A DNA stretch of 64,000 nucleotides from Gordoniibacillus kamchatkensis (GCF_000829455.1 NZ_JXAK01000031.1:1-64000), one strand, 5' to 3'. Positions 1 through 9,234 are shown, counted from the stretch's first letter. Notes: a model not told the origin generated them from the letters alone. Numbers and translations are program-made.

Positions 1-190
1 TGCGAGAAGACCAGCTATCCGGTCTTAGCTACCGTTTCCGGTAGTTATCCCGGTCTTACAGGCAGGTTGCCTACGTGTTACTCACCCGTCCGCCGCTAAG
101 CGAGCCCCGAAGGACTCACTCCGCTCGACTTGCATGTATTAGGCACGCCGCCAGCGTTCGTCCTGAGCCAGGATCAAACTCTCCAATAAA
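1..190 (-). rRNA. rrs: 16S rRNA, 5' end only (partial)
   Basis: The reverse complement carries the universal 16S start (GAGTTTGATCCTGGCTCAG) at about 165-183, followed by the conserved GACGAACGC. The mature 5' end is placed near 190 by analogy with Bacillus. The gene runs off the left edge of the window, so only about 190 nt are present. It is transcribed leftwards from the tandem promoters at 320-434. Confidence 0.97.
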
Positions 191-257
191 GTTTGAATCT
201 ATAGCTCTTACTTAACACTTGCGTGTTGTTTTCTTGCGAAAACCTCTCACTCGTCAT

Positions 258-276
258 TCAGTTTTCAAGGAGCAAT
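258..276 (-). promoter_or_regulatory. rrn leader boxA-like antitermination element
   Basis: On the minus strand the leader reads TGCTCCTTGAAAACTGAA, matching the CUUUGAAAACU-type boxA that precedes Bacillales 16S genes. It lies about 70 nt upstream of the 16S 5' end and downstream of both rrn promoters, which is where the Nus antitermination complex would load. Assigned by motif only. Confidence 0.6.
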
Positions 277-319
277 CGTCTTGCTTTTCATCGCCAGCCG
301 TTTCAGCGGCGACTTTTAT

Positions 320-349
320 AATATATCACATCCGCCCTGTCCGGTGCAA
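320..349 (-). promoter_or_regulatory. rrn promoter P2 (sigma-A)
   Basis: Minus strand: -35 TTGCAC and -10 TATATT with 18 nt between them, about 130 nt before the 16S gene. The segment GGATGTGATA around the -10 is shared with P1, which fits a tandem rrn promoter pair. Confidence 0.6.
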
Positions 350-404
350 GTGGAAATTATTATCTCCAGCTTGCTTGTCCGGTGCTTTTGAAGCGGCGAG
401 TAAT

Positions 405-434
405 AAAGTATCACATCCCGCGCCCAAAAGTCAA
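405..434 (-). promoter_or_regulatory. rrn promoter P1 (sigma-A)
   Basis: Minus strand: -35 TTGACT and -10 TACTTT with 18 nt spacing (GATACT at 16 nt is an alternative). It is the upstream member of the tandem pair and lies directly before the 3' end of the small ORF at 453-671. Confidence 0.6.
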
Positions 435-452
435 CACCGCCGCAGCTTCCTT

Positions 453-671
453 TTATCGGAAAACGCGGTTGCGGGCGTAGCGGGAAATTTCCTTCGGAGA
501 AGCGAACCGCGCATACATGCGGAATATGACTTTGTACCGAGATTCAATCGCCCCTTTGATATCGGTGTCGATGCGCTTGTCATTCAGATCGAACAGCATC
601 TCGTCAAGCTCTTTGCGAAGCACGTAATCAAGCTCGCGGCATTCGCGCTCATTAAACAAAAACCCTAACAT
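453..671 (-). CDS. Conserved hypothetical protein, 72 aa
   Basis: This is a 72-residue soluble, charged protein with a helical N-terminal half (NERECRELDYVLRKELDEML) and a basic C-terminus. No signal peptide, membrane segment or catalytic motif is visible. An AAAGGAG-type site lies a little far upstream of the ATG at 671. The ORF ends just before rrn promoter P1, so read-through could enter the rRNA operon. I do not recognise the family. The codon pattern and plausible composition argue for a real gene. Confidence 0.55.
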   Translation of the reverse strand: MLGFLFNERECRELDYVLRKELDEMLFDLNDKRIDTDIKGAIESRYKVIFRMYARFASPKEISRYARNRVFR

Positions 672-721
672 AACGCTAACCTAAACTCCTTTCGCAAATC
701 GCGCCCATAATGAGAGGCAAA

Positions 722-791
722 AAGGGTATGCACACAAAAGCACGCTAATTCCGTTCAGGCTGCGATTCGGCGCTTTCATGCACATACCCTT
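722..791. repeat. Intergenic inverted repeat with symmetric internal loop
   Basis: The left arm 722-741 and right arm 772-791 pair as AAGGGTATG/CATACCCTT and AAAGC/GCTTT, separated by a symmetric 6x6 internal loop. The apical loop is about 30 nt. It lies between the small ORF at 453-671 and the 3' end of the SpoIIM-like gene. There is no U-run, so a simple terminator is unlikely. Function unknown. Confidence 0.4.
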
Positions 792-873
792 CAGCAGTCG
801 CTGCAGGTGATGGCTTTACTGTTATGTTCAGTTTTTGGCATTTTTATGATGGCTGGCCGCAAAAATATTTTCT

Positions 874-1509
874 CTATTTCACCAGCCAATACGTTACGGT
901 GCTTTCAATAGCGGCGGCAACGAGCAATGCGCATGTCAGCAAGCCCGCGAGCGGCAGCGTCATTTTGAACGTGTGGATCAGTTCGCCGCGCACCCGCGTC
1001 CCGAGCCCCGGCACAAAAGGCGACCCGACGCCTTTGAGAACGATAAATCCGAGCCGGATTCCGTATGCGCAAGCAATGATCACCGCAGGAATCTCGATAA
1101 TTCCGTGCGGCAAAATGCCTTTGGCCACGTACCACCACGACTGGTTATGAGCTTGGGCGGAGGCGACATAGCCGAGAATCATGCCGTTCACGACCAACAC
1201 GCCGATCGGAAGCACTCCGAAAAACAGCCCGAAGTAGACAAAAATGAGCGATTTGCATACATTGTTCAGGAAAATGAGGACAAATAGCCACAGCTGCGGA
1301 TTTGGCTTGTTTTGTACGGTGGAGGCAAGGTGCTCCAGACCTTTGAGCTGCTGCTCAATAAAGCCGGCGTAACGGCCCGAGCCTTCGATGCCAAGCACAA
1401 ATCCGGCGATAAACACCGCGGCGGCTGCGACAAAGTATTTGTTCATGCGGCGGAAATCCGCAAAAAGAAGACGAAGTCTCACGGGCAGGAGCCCCTTTCG
1501 AATAGTCAT
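874..1509 (-). CDS. spoIIM: Stage II sporulation protein M (SpoIIM) family membrane protein
   Basis: The 211-residue polytopic protein has about five hydrophobic segments. It shows the SpoIIM/DUF95 pattern: an N-terminal anchor, a periplasmic stretch, then 'IFLNNVCKSLIFVYFG' and the family signature 'LPHGIIEIPAVIIACAYGIRLG'. SpoIIM works with SpoIID and SpoIIP in septal peptidoglycan thinning and engulfment. I chose the ATG at 1509 because the upstream 19 residues are Cys/Arg-rich and overlap the divergent pdaB leader. The location beside pdaB, kbaA and gerD supports a sporulation role. Non-sporulation DUF95 paralogues exist, so the gene symbol is likely rather than certain. Confidence 0.75.
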   Translation of the reverse strand: MTIRKGLLPVRLRLLFADFRRMNKYFVAAAAVFIAGFVLGIEGSGRYAGFIEQQLKGLEHLASTVQNKPNPQLWLFVLIFLNNVCKSLIFVYFGLFFGVLPIGVLVVNGMILGYVASAQAHNQSWWYVAKGILPHGIIEIPAVIIACAYGIRLGFIVLKGVGSPFVPGLGTRVRGELIHTFKMTLPLAGLLTCALLVAAAIESTVTYWLVK

Positions 1510-1586
1510 AAGCGCCGAATCCCCGCATACACTTGTACAAAAACAGGAACAAGCCCTTCGGGACAACGCAAGGAGGCCGGAACAAC

Positions 1587-2369
1587 ATGAACGTGTTCTT
1601 GGTGGTGAACGGGAAGCGCATTAAGCAGTTTATTTTCATCGCGGCAGCGGTCATGTTCGCCGCAGGGATTATTTATTCCGAACAAACGAATGTCAGTGCC
1701 TTTGCCAGCGAGCAGCCGGCCGCGGTGTTTAGCGTTCCCACGGACAAAAAGATATTGGCTCTTACTTTCGATATCAGCTGGGGTGAGAAGCGGACGGAGC
1801 CGATCATCAAAGTGCTCGAAGACAAAAAGGTGAAAAACGCGACGTTCTTCCTCTCCTCGCCATGGGCAAAAGCACACCCGGAGGTGGTTGGACGAATCGT
1901 CAAGGACGGCTACGAGATCGGCAGCCACGGCCACAAGTTTACGAATTACAGCGAGCTGGAAGAGGCGGATATCCGCAAGCAAATTTTGACCGCTCATCAA
2001 TTGCTGTCCGAAGCTACAGGCAAAAGCCCGACTCTCATCCGCCTGCCAAACGGCGATTTTGACAAGCGCGTGCTCACGATTGCCGACAGCCTTGGCTATA
2101 CGGTCATTCAATGGGACACTGACTCCTACGATTGGAAAGACATCGGCGCCGACAGCATCGTCAAGCGCGTTGTAACCCGTGCCCACCCCGGCGATATCAT
2201 ACTGCTTCACGCCAGCGATTCTTCCGTGCAGACCGCCGCCGCGCTGCCGCAAATCATCGATCAGCTGCGCGCCAAAGGGTACGAATTCGTATCGGTCAGC
2301 GAGCTGCTTCAGCAGACGCAGGTGAACAACAAGCCGGTCGAAGACCAGACGTTTAAACCGTTATCATAG
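1587..2369 (+). CDS. pdaB: PdaB, sporulation polysaccharide deacetylase-family protein
   Basis: The 260-residue protein has an N-terminal membrane anchor (about residues 12-30) and a NodB-type domain. The first motif is 'LTFDISWG' in place of the usual TFDDG, as in other PdaB proteins. The metal-binding 'SHGHKFTNY' motif and a C-terminal 'IILLHASD' motif are present. PdaB is needed for stable spores and cortex maintenance. The start at 1587 follows an AAGGAGG site at 1570-1576. It converges on kbaA, the same gene pair seen in Bacillus. Confidence 0.9.
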   Translation: MNVFLVVNGKRIKQFIFIAAAVMFAAGIIYSEQTNVSAFASEQPAAVFSVPTDKKILALTFDISWGEKRTEPIIKVLEDKKVKNATFFLSSPWAKAHPEVVGRIVKDGYEIGSHGHKFTNYSELEEADIRKQILTAHQLLSEATGKSPTLIRLPNGDFDKRVLTIADSLGYTVIQWDTDSYDWKDIGADSIVKRVVTRAHPGDIILLHASDSSVQTAAALPQIIDQLRAKGYEFVSVSELLQQTQVNNKPVEDQTFKPLS

Positions 2370-2386
2370 CCCGCGTTCGCGCAATA

Positions 2387-2998
2387 TTATTTGGAGTCGG
2401 CTGCAGCCGGCTCTTTTTGATTTTGCAAAATGCGCGGCAAAATAAGAATTTGCCACGCGTTGCAGCCCAGCAGCGGAACGAGCATAAAGAAAATCCCCGA
2501 AGCGTTGTTCGTCCGCAGAGCCGGAATGGCTTCGAGGATCGTAACGACGTACATGTAGAACAAGGTCGGCAAAAATCCATTGGCATTCGTAAGCTTTACT
2601 TTCCAGTAAGCAACCAGAAGCGATACCGCCAACATAACAGCCGCCAAAGGCACATACGCGAACCAGCTGCCGCCGAATTGAATGTACCGCAAAGAGACGA
2701 GTTCGAACATCGCAATGACGACAAGCGCCCACTGGAGCAAATCCCACGTTTTTTTGTTGCGAATGATGCCGAGGCCGACATAGCGGACAATTAGGAATGC
2801 GAAGTATCCCATTTGGGACAAAATCGACACTGTAGCGCCGACCAGTATCATATACAACATGTTAAAGCCGATCGCGCGAAGCCCCGGCATCGCCAGCTCG
2901 AATTGGCCGACCGATAAAATAAGGCCCGCGGCGAGACCAAGCACGATGCCAAGCAGCAGCGTCGTCCAGAACAGATGAAACCATTTGCGCAGCGTCAC
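2387..2998 (-). CDS. kbaA: KbaA, KinB-signalling pathway activator
   Basis: The 203-residue integral membrane protein has six or so hydrophobic helices and matches KbaA, including 'MLYMILVGATVSILSQMGYFAFL' in part and the polar C-terminal tail. KbaA activates the KinB branch of the sporulation phosphorelay. Its 3' end is 17 nt from that of pdaB on the opposite strand. It diverges from gerD across 157 nt. Identification rests on sequence style and conserved neighbours. Confidence 0.85.
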   Translation of the reverse strand: MTLRKWFHLFWTTLLLGIVLGLAAGLILSVGQFELAMPGLRAIGFNMLYMILVGATVSILSQMGYFAFLIVRYVGLGIIRNKKTWDLLQWALVVIAMFELVSLRYIQFGGSWFAYVPLAAVMLAVSLLVAYWKVKLTNANGFLPTLFYMYVVTILEAIPALRTNNASGIFFMLVPLLGCNAWQILILPRILQNQKEPAAADSK

Positions 2999-3155
2999 TA
3001 CATCCAGCCTCCAAAACGCCGCCGCATGCGGCAGCCGAACTTCTAATAGCTAATTGTACCAACGTTCACAACAAAATGCCACTTATGCCGCATCATAAAG
3101 CGCACGGCTCCACCGCAAACTAGATCTACAACCTACCGAAGGGAGCCTTGGCATC

Positions 3156-4063
3156 ATGAATAAGACACTGCGGTTTATCTCCATCGCCGCTGTCTTGCTG
3201 CTGACCTCATGCGGTTCGGATACTTCGAGCGGCGGGACCGCGACCGCCACCAGCTATAAAGACACGAAATCGATGGTGATGGACATATTGAAATCCGATG
3301 ATGGCCGAAGGGCAGTCCAATCTGCGGTGTTCGGGCTCGAGGATGGCACCGCCGGAGGTGCGGGCGGAAGTACAGGCGGAGGCGCGGGAGGCGGTACGTC
3401 AGGCGGTTCGTCAGGCGGGACGGGCGGAGGTTCGTCAGGAGGCGGAGGGGGCATGGGCGCTGCAGGCATGGGCGCCGCCAGATTTGGAGCAACCGGAATC
3501 AAGACGCTGGCAGTCGCAGACGCCCAGCAGCTTCAGCTCGCCGTCAAGGATGTGCTGACCGATCAGCAGAATAGTGCATTTTTGCATACTTTGATGACCG
3601 ACCCGAGGTTCGCAGGCGATTTCGCCAAGGCGGTTCAGAAAGAAAACAAACAGCTGATGAAGGATCTGATGAAGGATCCGGAATACCAGAAGCTGCATCT
3701 GGACGCCATGAAGAATCCGGAATATCAGAAGCTTCTCATCGATACGATGCGCAGCATGCAGTATCGCCAATATGTCATGAACGTCATCCAAGAATCGATG
3801 CAAAGCCCGCTGTTTAAAGTGGAAATGATTAACATGCTTAAGAAAGCGATCGAACAAGGCACGGCGGCCCAACCCCCCGCGGGAGGCGCCAAGGAGATCA
3901 AGGCGGCGGAAAAGGCGGCGGTGGAAAAGGCGGTGGCGGTGGCGACAGCAGCGGCGGCGACAGCAGCGGCGGCGACAGCAGCGATAGCGGCGACAGCGGC
4001 GACGATCAAACGAAGAAAAAGGATAAAAAGAACACCGGCGGAGGCGGGGATTCGGGTACGTAA
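3156..4063 (+). CDS. gerD: GerD spore germination lipoprotein (frameshifted near the 3' end)
   Basis: A lipobox signal peptide ends at Cys19 (LLLTSC). A Gly-rich linker then leads to the GerD core with repeated 'DPEYQKL' units and 'ESMQSPLFKVEMINMLKKAIE'. GerD scaffolds the germinosome in the inner spore membrane. As given, the frame runs on into an Ala-rich tail to 4190 and overlaps the convergent salA gene. Restoring one G in AAGGAGATC at 3893-3894 instead gives a Gly/Ser/Asp/Lys tail (GGGKGGGGKGGGGDSSGGDS) ending in a stop at 4061-4063, giving 302 residues. That tail is normal for the family, so one lost base is inferred. The start follows GAAGGGAG. Confidence 0.88.
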
Positions 4064-4113
4064 ACGAACATGCCCCAAGCATGACGCATTTAGCCCGAGT
4101 CGCTCCCTAAAGC

Positions 4114-4150
4114 AAGAGCTCTTCCCCCACCTGGAGGAAGAGCTCTTTTT
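4114..4150 (+). terminator. Rho-independent terminator between gerD and salA
   Basis: A perfect 12-bp stem, AAGAGCTCTTCC (4114-4125) with GGAAGAGCTCTT (4136-4147), has a 10-nt loop and a T-run to 4150. It terminates gerD and may also stop salA transcripts from the other side, although the minus-strand U-tract is weak. Confidence 0.9.
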
Positions 4151-4154
4151 ACGT

Positions 4155-5246
4155 CTACATATAATCCAGCACGGCATCCGCAAGCTTTAAATACAACTGT
4201 CCCGTCGGCGAATCCGCCTTGTACACGGACGGAGCGTAGTCCGGCTCGGAAGGATGATTGTCGGGGGCGCCGAGCGGCAGCTGCGCGAGCAGCTGCGTAT
4301 GCAGCTCGTCGGCGAGCTTGGCGCCGCCGCCGCGTCCGAACACGTAATCTTTCTCGCCGCATTTGCCGCACTCGTAATACGCCATATTTTCGACGACCCC
4401 GAGCAGTTCGTGGTTCGTCGAGCGCGCCATCGCCCCGGCTCGGGCAGCGACGAACGCCGCCGTTGCATGCGGAGTGGTCACGATAATTTCCTGGCTGTGC
4501 GGAATCATTTGATGCACGTCCAGCGCCACGTCACCCGTCCCCGGCGGCAGATCGAGCAGGATGATCTCCACGTCTCCCCAATCGACTTCGTGGAAAAAGT
4601 TGCGCAGCATTTTGCCAAGCATCGGTCCGCGCCAAATGACGGGAGCGTTGTCCTGAACGAAGAAGCCCATGGAAATGACCTTCACGCCAAAACGCTCCAC
4701 GGGCACGATGCGCTCGTTCACGAGCTGCGGCGTCTCCTCGATGCCCATCATGTCGGGCACGCTGAAGCCGTATATGTCGGCGTCGACGATGCCGACCTTC
4801 TTGCCCCGCCGCGCCAGGGCTACGGCCAGGTTGACGGTGACCGTCGATTTGCCGACGCCGCCTTTGCCCGATGCAACGGCGATGAATTCGACTCCGGATT
4901 CCGGCGACAGGATTGACGACGCGGGCTTCCCCGCCTGGGACGGCGGCGCATGCGGGTCTTTGGAGGCGCTCCGCGCTTTCTCCACCTCTTGCCGTTCGAA
5001 TTCCGTCATATCGCGGAATCGAATGCGAATCTCCCCCGGCTGCAGCTGCTGCAGCGCATCCAGAACGGCGCCGCGGCGCAAATCTTTGCCTGCGTCGTTC
5101 GTCCCGGCGGAAACGATATAGGTTAGCGAAACGCTGTCTTGTTTCACGACGATATCTTTAATCAGGTTAAGTTCAACGACGCTGCGCGACCACTCGGGAT
5201 CGTTCACGCTTTGCAGCGCTTGCAGCACTTGTTCTCGGGTCGTCAT
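4155..5246 (-). CDS. salA: Mrp/NBP35-family ATPase, SalA/ApbC type
   Basis: This 363-residue P-loop ATPase starts with a DUF59/MIP18-like domain (about 1-85). A deviant Walker A GKGGVGKST follows at 127-135, then 'IVDADIYG' and 'LDLPPGTGD'. The CxxC pair is C293/C296. Members carry or insert Fe-S clusters; the Bacillus orthologue SalA also regulates scoC. The place between gerD and cwlD is conserved in Bacillales. The 155 nt upstream (5247-5401) hold no gene that I can support. Confidence 0.9.
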   Translation of the reverse strand: MTTREQVLQALQSVNDPEWSRSVVELNLIKDIVVKQDSVSLTYIVSAGTNDAGKDLRRGAVLDALQQLQPGEIRIRFRDMTEFERQEVEKARSASKDPHAPPSQAGKPASSILSPESGVEFIAVASGKGGVGKSTVTVNLAVALARRGKKVGIVDADIYGFSVPDMMGIEETPQLVNERIVPVERFGVKVISMGFFVQDNAPVIWRGPMLGKMLRNFFHEVDWGDVEIILLDLPPGTGDVALDVHQMIPHSQEIIVTTPHATAAFVAARAGAMARSTNHELLGVVENMAYYECGKCGEKDYVFGRGGGAKLADELHTQLLAQLPLGAPDNHPSEPDYAPSVYKADSPTGQLYLKLADAVLDYM

Positions 5247-5401
5247 GGTACACCTCGGTTTACCAGTAGTGGACTTAGGCTGCGCTGGAAAGTATGGCTC
5301 CGCTGCGGATTCGGAATGTGGATCGAAGAGCTACGTTGCTATCCTCCGCACCGGCTTTCCCGGGCAGCCCGAATGGACTCCGCTCCATTATACCAATTAT
5401 C

Positions 5402-6160
5402 CTAGAGCGATCCAACTTTCTCCCCTGAGTAGTAACGAAGCACGCCTTGGTAAATGGCCGCCGCCACTTTTTTCTGGTAGGCCGGACTTGCCAGCAGCCT
5501 GGCCTCGTCCGGATTGGACAGAAAGCCGACCTCGATGAGCGCGGCGGGCATTTTGGCGGTGCGCAGCAAATAGTTGTTGGCGTCGAGCAGCTTCGCCACG
5601 CGATCGGTGTTTTGCAGGTTCTTCTTGATTTCGTCCTGGATCAAAGCGGCCAATTTGGCGTTATCCGGGTGGTTCCCATAGAAAAACGTCTGCGCCCCGC
5701 GCCACTTGCTGGAAGGAATGGCGTTCATATGCACGCTGAGCAGCAAATCGGCTTTCTGCTTCGCGATCAAGTCCGAACGCCTGGTCAAATCCTCCGTCTT
5801 GCGCCGGCTCAGCCCTTTGGTGTCGGGATTGGCCAAGTCTCTGTCTTCCTCCCGGGTCATGACGACCAGCGCCCCGGCCTGCTGCAAGTAGTCCCGAACG
5901 TAGAAAGCTACCGCCAGATTGATATCTTTCTCGATAACGCCGTCCTTGCTGCTCGAGCCGCCGTCCGGGCCGCCATGTCCGGCGTCGAGGGCGATCGTCT
6001 TCCCGGACAGCGGCATCGTCCATTGAGTCCACGTCTTCGTCGAAGGGAGCTCGTACGTGTACACGACTACCATCAGCACGACGAGCAGAGCGGACATGGC
6101 GAGCTTGAGCACACCTTGCGGCGATAGCCAGACGACGAATCTCGATTTCTTCTTGCGCAT
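5402..6160 (-). CDS. cwlD: CwlD, germination N-acetylmuramoyl-L-alanine amidase
   Basis: The 252-residue protein has a basic N-terminus, one membrane anchor (about 13-33) and an Amidase_3 domain. The motif 'ALDAGHGGPDGG' carries a zinc His, 'LLLSVHMNAIPSSKWRG' carries the second His, and 'ALIEVGFLSNPDEA' carries the catalytic Glu. With PdaA it makes the muramic delta-lactam of spore cortex. The ATG at 6160 is preferred over one 13 codons upstream because GAGGTGG lies correctly before it. Confidence 0.92.
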   Translation of the reverse strand: MRKKKSRFVVWLSPQGVLKLAMSALLVVLMVVVYTYELPSTKTWTQWTMPLSGKTIALDAGHGGPDGGSSSKDGVIEKDINLAVAFYVRDYLQQAGALVVMTREEDRDLANPDTKGLSRRKTEDLTRRSDLIAKQKADLLLSVHMNAIPSSKWRGAQTFFYGNHPDNAKLAALIQDEIKKNLQNTDRVAKLLDANNYLLRTAKMPAALIEVGFLSNPDEARLLASPAYQKKVAAAIYQGVLRYYSGEKVGSL

Positions 6161-6228
6161 ACAAAAATCCACCTCAACTCCCCATAGACTCTGTACCATC
6201 TATATGGGACGAGGTGGACAAATATGCG

Positions 6229-7413
6229 TTATTGTTGAAGGGCGGAGGCGGTTTCGGCCATGCCTTCGATCAGGATTTTGGCTACTTCCGGACGGCTGAA
6301 TTCCGGCGGCGGGCATTGCCCGCTGCGCAGCAGCTCCCGCACCTTCGTGCCGGACAGATGCACATGCTCGCTCTTGTCGTGCGGGCACGTTTTGCTGGAA
6401 GCCATATTGCCGCATTTTTTGCAGAAGAAGCTATGCTCGAAGAACAGCGGCGTAATGCCGAGTTCCTCTTTCGTGAAGTTGCTGAAAATTTGCTGCGCTT
6501 CGTACGTGCCGTAATAGTCACCGACGCCCGCGTGGTCACGCCCGACGATAAAGTGCGTGCAGCCGTAATTTTTTCGCACCATGGCGTGGAAAATCGCTTC
6601 CCGCGGCCCTGCATACCGCATCGCTGCCGGGAATACGCCAAGGAAGACGCGATCTTTCGGGTAGTAATTTTCCAAAAGAACGAGGTAGCTCTTCATCCGC
6701 ACGTTCGCCGGCACGTCGTCCGACTTCGTCTCGCCGACAAGCGGATTCAGAAACAGGCCGTCGACAATTTCCATCGCCGATTTCTGGATGTATTCATGCG
6801 CCCGATGCACCGGATTGCGGGTCTGGAAGCCGACAACGGTTTTCCAACCTTTTTCGGCGAAGATGGCCCGGGTCTGCTCGGGAGTGAAATAAAACTCCTC
6901 GAACTTCGCCGGCTTCGGACGGTTCAGCACTTCAACAGGTCCGCCGATATACGTGGAAGGCTTCGAATAAAGCTTCTGCACGCCGGGATGAGCGGTTTCG
7001 TCCGTCTTAAACACTTTGACCGCTTCATACTTCTGGTCGGCCTCGTAAATGCTCGTTACGTCCATAATGGCATAGACGACGCCGTCTTCTTCGCCAACGA
7101 GAGCGATCCGTTCTCCGATTTTCAGCTGTGCCGCAACTTCCGGCTTAACGCCGAGCGTAATCGGGATGCTCCATACAAGGCCGTTTGCCAGCCGCATCGT
7201 ATCCACGACGGACTTGTAATCTTCCTCCGCCATAAACCCGGTTAGCGGCGAGAACGCGCCTACCCCGATCAAATCCAGATCGGATATCGCCCAAGTGTTG
7301 ATCTTCACCTGATTCAACTCGCGAGCTTGCCCCAGCAGCTCTTCCCGGCGCCGGCCGGTGACGAGGCGATTGATCAGGGTACCGCCGTGTGCCGCGATCG
7401 TTTGTGCTGTCAT
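6229..7413 (-). CDS. sat: Sulfate adenylyltransferase (ATP sulfurylase)
   Basis: The 394-residue enzyme makes adenylyl sulfate (APS) from ATP and sulfate, the first step of sulfate assimilation. It shows the family motifs '[14 protein letters not shown]', '[12 protein letters not shown]' and the C-terminal zinc-binding '[15 protein letters not shown]'. Length is normal for the bacterial monofunctional form. It lies 28 nt downstream of cysH in the same direction and should be co-transcribed from the promoter at 8196-8223. No separate APS kinase is nearby, which fits the direct APS-reductase route. Confidence 0.95.
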   Translation of the reverse strand: MTAQTIAAHGGTLINRLVTGRRREELLGQARELNQVKINTWAISDLDLIGVGAFSPLTGFMAEEDYKSVVDTMRLANGLVWSIPITLGVKPEVAAQLKIGERIALVGEEDGVVYAIMDVTSIYEADQKYEAVKVFKTDETAHPGVQKLYSKPSTYIGGPVEVLNRPKPAKFEEFYFTPEQTRAIFAEKGWKTVVGFQTRNPVHRAHEYIQKSAMEIVDGLFLNPLVGETKSDDVPANVRMKSYLVLLENYYPKDRVFLGVFPAAMRYAGPREAIFHAMVRKNYGCTHFIVGRDHAGVGDYYGTYEAQQIFSNFTKEELGITPLFFEHSFFCKKCGNMASSKTCPHDKSEHVHLSGTKVRELLRSGQCPPPEFSRPEVAKILIEGMAETASALQQ

Positions 7414-7441
7414 TGGAACGTTCCTCCTCTTGCGATGCTCG

Positions 7442-8134
7442 TTACTTGTGCAATCCGCATTCCGTCTTCTCGAAGCCGGCCCAACGTCCTGCGCGCGGAT
7501 CTTCGCCGGGAGCTACCGGTCTCGTGCAATGTTCGCAGCCGATGCTCGGGAAGTTTCGATCGTGCAGCGGATTGTAAATGACATCGTTCTCTTTAATATA
7601 CCGCCACACATCGTCGGACGTCCAGCTTGCCAGCGGATTGAATTTGATCAGGCCGAATTTCACGTCGTATTCGACCTTCTTCGCATTCGCCCGGGTCGGC
7701 GCCTGATCGCGGCGAATGCCGGTAATCCACGCATCGTAGCGGCGCAGCACATCGGTAAGAGGATCGACCTTGCGGATGTTACAGCACTGGTTCGGGTTGG
7801 ACTTCCACAGCTCGTCGCCGTACTGCTGTGCCTGCTCCTCGAGCGTCAGCTTCGGCAGAACTTGCACGAACTTCGTACCGTAGCGCGATTCCAGCCGGTC
7901 GCGCGTCTCGTACGTTTCCTTGAAATGCACGTTCGTATCGAGATAGAAAATGTCCGTGCTCGGGCTAATTTTTTGCAGCATGTCGACGAGCACGACGTCC
8001 TCTGCGCCGAAGCTGCAAGCCAGCGTAATGCTCGGGAACGTCCGCACCGCCCAGGCTAAAATCTGTTCCGGCGAAGCGTGCTCGAACTCGGCAGCTTTCT
8101 CATTCACTAAAGCTTCTTTCTCGAACAAGTTCAC
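7442..8134 (-). CDS. cysH: Adenylyl-sulfate (APS) reductase, CysH family
   Basis: The 230-residue PAPS_reductase-domain protein has the '[14 protein letters not shown]' nucleotide loop and '[16 protein letters not shown]'. It has both cysteine pairs of the 4Fe-4S type: '[11 protein letters not shown]' and 'GCEHCTRPV'. The C-terminal 'ECGLHK' supplies the catalytic Cys. The cluster ligands indicate APS rather than PAPS as substrate. The start is GTG at 8134, 8-10 nt after AAGGAGAG. It is the first gene of the cysH-sat unit. Confidence 0.93.
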   Translation of the reverse strand: MNLFEKEALVNEKAAEFEHASPEQILAWAVRTFPSITLACSFGAEDVVLVDMLQKISPSTDIFYLDTNVHFKETYETRDRLESRYGTKFVQVLPKLTLEEQAQQYGDELWKSNPNQCCNIRKVDPLTDVLRRYDAWITGIRRDQAPTRANAKKVEYDVKFGLIKFNPLASWTSDDVWRYIKENDVIYNPLHDRNFPSIGCEHCTRPVAPGEDPRAGRWAGFEKTECGLHK

Positions 8135-8195
8135 GATGTTTCTCTCCTTTTTTACTAATTCCGAGTAATCAGATGCGATTTTAACTTTTTCTCTA

Positions 8196-8223
8196 ATTAT
8201 AATAAAGATCTATAGATTGTCAA
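8196..8223 (-). promoter_or_regulatory. Sigma-A promoter of cysH-sat
   Basis: Minus strand: a consensus -35 TTGACA and a consensus -10 TATAAT spaced by 16 nt, about 60 nt before the cysH start. A sulfur-responsive operator may lie in the 5' leader, but I could not match one confidently. Confidence 0.75.
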
Positions 8224-8296
8224 TGACATCCTTTATATATGTTCGAGCCTCCTTGTAATATATGGGCATCTGCCATACGGCGTTACTTGCCTACAC

Positions 8297-8339
8297 GAAA
8301 AAAACGGACCTTTTTTGCTTTTCGCAAAAAAGGTCCGTT
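8297..8339 (-). terminator. Terminator after rpsI
   Basis: A 16-bp perfect stem (8303-8318 with 8324-8339) has a 5-nt loop. On the minus strand it is followed by eight T residues. It ends the rplM-rpsI transcript before the cysH promoter. Confidence 0.92.
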
Positions 8340-8383
8340 GCTTGATATCGTTCCGGTCTTGACGCTCCGCTCCGCTGCGCGGA

Positions 8384-8776
8384 TTAACGCTTGGAGAACT
8401 GAGGCGCGCGACGAGCGGCCTTAAGACCGTATTTTTTACGTTCTTTCATACGCGGGTCGCGAGTCAGGAAGCCCGCTTTCTTGAGAGAGCCGCGCAGTTC
8501 CGGGTCTGCCTTCAGCAGAGCGCGGGAAATGCCGTGACGGATGGCGCCGGCTTGGCCGGACATGCCGCCGCCGTGCGCAAGCACGAGCACGTCGTATTTG
8601 CTTACCGTATCGGTCAGAGCCAGCGGCTGCTTCACAATGAGCTTCAGCGTCTCCAGACCAAAGTAGTCGCCCAGATCACGCTTATTGATAATGATACGTC
8701 CTTCACCCGGTACGAGACGCACGCGCGCTACCGAATGCTTCCGACGACCTGTTCCGTAGTATTGAACTTGTGCCAC
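8384..8776 (-). CDS. rpsI: 30S ribosomal protein S9
   Basis: The 130-residue protein begins '[18 protein letters not shown]' and ends with the decoding-centre tail 'RRAPQFSKR', whose terminal Arg contacts P-site tRNA. Full family length. It follows rplM by 21 nt, the universal L13-S9 pair, and is the last gene before the terminator at 8297-8339. Confidence 0.98.
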   Translation of the reverse strand: MAQVQYYGTGRRKHSVARVRLVPGEGRIIINKRDLGDYFGLETLKLIVKQPLALTDTVSKYDVLVLAHGGGMSGQAGAIRHGISRALLKADPELRGSLKKAGFLTRDPRMKERKKYGLKAARRAPQFSKR

Positions 8777-8797
8777 GAAGGTATCCTCCCTTTTCGA

Positions 8798-9234
8798 TTA
8801 TCCGCGAAGTTCCCAAACTTCAGGCTGTTGCGCCGCGTGCGGATGCTCCGCACCTGCATACACCTTCAGCTTCGTCTGCATCTGATGGCCGAGCTTGTTC
8901 TTCGGCAGCATGCCTTTCACAGCCAGCTCGATCATGCGCTCCGGCCTCGTATTCAGCATCTCTTGCGCCGTAGTCGTACGCAGGCGCCCGGATAACCGGA
9001 ATGGCGGTAGTACTTCTTTTGCAGCAGCTTCTTGCCAGTCAGGACGATTTTGTCGGCATTGATCACGATAACGAAATCGCCAGTATCCACATGCGGAGTA
9101 AATTGCGGCTTATGCTTGCCGCGAATGAGCGAAGCGACTTCGCTCGCCAGACGACCGAGCGTTTGGCCGGCTGCGTCTACGACTAACCATTTGCGCTCGG
9201 TTTCGAGCGGTTTCGCCATATATGTGGTGCGCAT
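8798..9234 (-). CDS. rplM: 50S ribosomal protein L13 (single-base frameshift)
   Basis: The N-terminal 80 or so residues are normal L13 ([20 protein letters not shown] onward to 'YYRHSGYPG'). The frame then breaks. Adding one base at about 8983-8989 (GGGCGCCTG to GGGCGGCCTG or similar) restores '[20 protein letters not shown]' and the end 'QPEVWELRG' with a stop at 8798-8800. That gives the usual 145 residues. L13 is essential, so a sequence error is the likely cause. The second of two tandem ATGs (9234) sits best after AGGAGG. Confidence 0.93.

Noticed and set aside
8141-8195. CymR/Rrf2-type operator in the cysH leader (ATTCCGAGTAAT)
   Set aside because: Only a partial inverted p​attern; not enough to assign a regulator.
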